64,000 bases of DNA from Rhopalosiphum padi. Lineage: Eukaryota; Arthropoda; Insecta; Hemiptera; Aphididae. Every line of letters begins with the position of its first letter. Position 1 is the stretch's first letter. This document shows positions 63,801 to 64,000 of the stretch, piece by piece. Position numbers and translations under genes: made by a program. The notes beneath the pieces are model-generated. The model saw only the letters and a program-made list of their open reading frames with translations. It searched no databases and had not been told where the DNA came from. The stretch lies in the NCBI RefSeq assembly GCF_020882245.1, contig NC_083598.1, forward strand, positions 38,291,858 to 38,355,857, given 5' to 3'.

Positions 63801-64000
63801 TTTTTTGTTAGTTGTACGTTTTCCTATAATATGCATTATTAAATTAATTATAAAATGTAATTACAGAGTTAATTTTATTTCTTACGAGATTTGGTGATTT
63901 GCGATTTTAGATTTGAGTAGAATACCCTGCAAAAGCACTTAAATTTAACATACAAACTTTCGGCTATCTACAATACTTTCAAAATATCAAGTATTAAAAT

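Noticed and set aside
1..64000. CRISPR arrays, bacterial operons, rRNA genes, conserved insect microRNAs
   Set aside because: No regularly spaced repeats, no tightly packed frames, no rRNA-like blocks, and none of the conserved microRNA sequences I looked for were seen. The scan was by eye only.

Overview
The window reads as nuclear DNA of an insect, most likely an aphid or a close relative. It is very AT-rich, full of short TATAATATTAT-type palindromes, ATA/TTA microsatellites and 'TAGGTACCTA'-type motifs, with sparse, intron-split coding sequence and several cut-and-paste transposon remnants. There is no bacterial-style gene packing: no operons and no ribosome-binding sites. The taxonomic call is an inference from composition and transposon content; no conserved host housekeeping gene was recognised.

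Layout. 1-5770: AT-rich sequence interrupted by a CpG-rich island (about 2380-4180). 5775-7639: a complete-looking Ginger-type DNA transposon with 4-bp TATA target duplications, long terminal inverted repeats and an uninterrupted integrase-like transposase carrying one 79-bp intron on the minus strand. 7644-22080: non-coding, with CpG-rich patches at about 10430-11100 and 15420-18660 and a hAT-like transposon end near 13972. 22084-23957: a compact four-exon gene for a predicted small secreted, strongly basic protein of 123 residues; all three introns are phase 1, and I do not recognise its family. 23958-47130: long AT-rich non-coding sequence with CpG-rich islands near 24560, 26000, 31000-32060 and 34150-34800. 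47133-47835: a fold-back element with arms of about 300 bp. 49943-50378: a pogo/Tigger-like MITE flanked by TA. 51360-55330: CpG-rich stretches holding two possible isolated exons (after 51457 and at 55273-55330). 57882-58712 and 59319-59877: two further MITE-like elements, with a CpG-rich open frame between them. 59878-64000: AT-rich sequence ending in another CpG-rich island (63100-63800).

How it fits together. Apart from the small secreted-protein gene and the transposon, the window looks like intergenic or giant-intron DNA. GC- and CpG-enriched islands recur every few kilobases without convincing open frames, and could be promoters or regulatory blocks. The two best targets for follow-up are the apparently intact Ginger element and the unrecognised secreted-protein gene.
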